Source: an uncultured Prevotellaceae bacterium
Lineage (GTDB): Bacteria > Bacteroidota > Bacteroidia > Bacteroidales > Bacteroidaceae
Assembly (NCBI GenBank): GCA_937898415.1
Contig: CALDLA010000113.1
Coordinates: 1 to 15,235 of the forward strand
DNA: 15,235 nucleotides
Reading direction: 5' to 3'
The position numbers and the translations under genes are program-made. Positions 14,878 through 15,235 of this stretch are shown here, in pieces; the stretch's first letter is position 1; every line of letters begins with the position of its first letter. The notes under the pieces were generated by a model that saw only the letters and a list, made by a program, of their open reading frames with translations, made no database searches and was not told the DNA's origin.

Positions 14878-15235
14878 AGCAAGGAGCGTCATGTAGATAA
14901 GGGGATAATCGCCATGTATTTGATGCTCTGTAGAATGTTTTTACGAGTTCCACGATTCCGCGTAACATTTGATTTGTGTGCCGTCCAAAAAAGAAAGAGA
15001 AAGGGGCAGATAAGTTTGAATATGGTGCAGTTTAGTTTATTCCCATATTAAATATCCATAACCTAAACTAAACCTTTTATATTCCGGCATTGAAACCTTG
15101 TCATCAAATGCGTTTCTAAAAAAGGTTAGAAATGACAATAAGCATCACTAAAGGACACAACAGATTCATTCGCTGCTCGCTTCGTAACTACTCAGTCATG
15201 TGTCTATGACTTCTTAGGTGGTACCAAGCGTACCT
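14878..15235. other. Spacer after the hydrolase operon, no recognised gene
   Basis: No open frame of convincing length starts or ends here. A minus frame entering from the right edge (ending at a TAG near 15190) gives about 15 residues and cannot be judged. Short hairpins occur near the edge: AGTCAT 15194-15199 with ATGACT 15206-15211, and GGTAC with GTACC at 15219-15233. The best structure is the inverted repeat at 15030-15073. Confidence 0.4.
15030..15079 (+). terminator. AT-rich inverted repeat, possible operon terminator or operator
   Basis: GTTTAGTTTA (15030-15039) and TAAACTAAAC (15064-15073) are perfect 10-bp arms with a 24-nt loop that itself contains the small palindrome ATATTAAATAT. 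CCTTTTAT follows. It lies about 150 nt after the last GH43 stop. The large loop and weak stem make a terminator only moderately likely; a binding site for a gene beyond the window is the alternative. Confidence 0.35.

Noticed and set aside
15011..15018. TAAGTTTG as a promoter -7 box downstream of the last GH43
   Set aside because: The nearest TTTG is more than 30 nt away, so there is no matching -33 element.
1..15235. CRISPR array, tRNA or rRNA genes
   Set aside because: No regularly spaced direct repeats, no tRNA cloverleaf with a TTCGAnTC arm in the right context, and no rRNA-like sequence were seen on either strand.

Overview
The window looks like a chromosomal segment of a Bacteroidales bacterium, most likely Prevotella or a close relative. 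The reasons are recurrent matches to the Bacteroidota promoter consensus (TTG/TTTG, about 20 nt, TAnnTTTG) in front of genes, weak or absent Shine-Dalgarno sites, transposases of types common in this group, and a cluster of secreted glycoside hydrolases of the polysaccharide-utilization type. Genus assignment is inference.

Left part (1-4259) is accessory DNA. It starts with the tail of an unidentified gene (1-111), followed by an IS4-family transposase on the minus strand (402-1661). Next comes an AT-rich island. It holds a candidate free-standing structured RNA on the plus strand (about 1963-2208), with a consensus-like promoter inside a perfect palindrome and an intrinsic terminator. It also holds a minus-strand two-gene unit: a 53-aa acidic protein (2662-2823) and, 5 nt later, a 149-codon reading frame (2207-2656) interrupted by three TAG codons and by no TAA, TGA or frameshift. 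An IS1595-family transposase (2960-3889, minus) follows, then a gene-poor stretch with clustered GGGACA/TGTCCC motifs.

Right part (4260-14877) is a polysaccharide-degradation locus read outward from a divergent regulatory region (8112-8306). Leftward runs an operon of a GH29 alpha-L-fucosidase-type enzyme and a GH97 enzyme with the retaining (alpha-galactosidase-type) signature, 9 nt apart. Rightward runs an AraC-type regulator, a GH115 alpha-glucuronidase, a GH43 enzyme with an N-terminal concanavalin-like domain, and a second GH43 with a C-terminal concanavalin-like domain. These are tightly spaced (23 nt, 6 nt, then a 4-nt ATGA overlap). All five enzymes have export signals.

The combination of GH115 with two GH43 enzymes points to glucuronoarabinoxylan. 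The GH29 and GH97 enzymes would remove further fucosyl/galactosyl-type decorations, as in complex cereal xylans. No SusC/SusD pair, endo-xylanase or hybrid two-component sensor lies in the window, so this is an accessory or partial utilization locus whose transport genes are elsewhere. The intergenic region carries an 8-bp inverted repeat with a 32-nt spacer that is a good candidate operator.

The strongest unexplained items are the standalone RNA and the TAG-only interrupted gene next to it.
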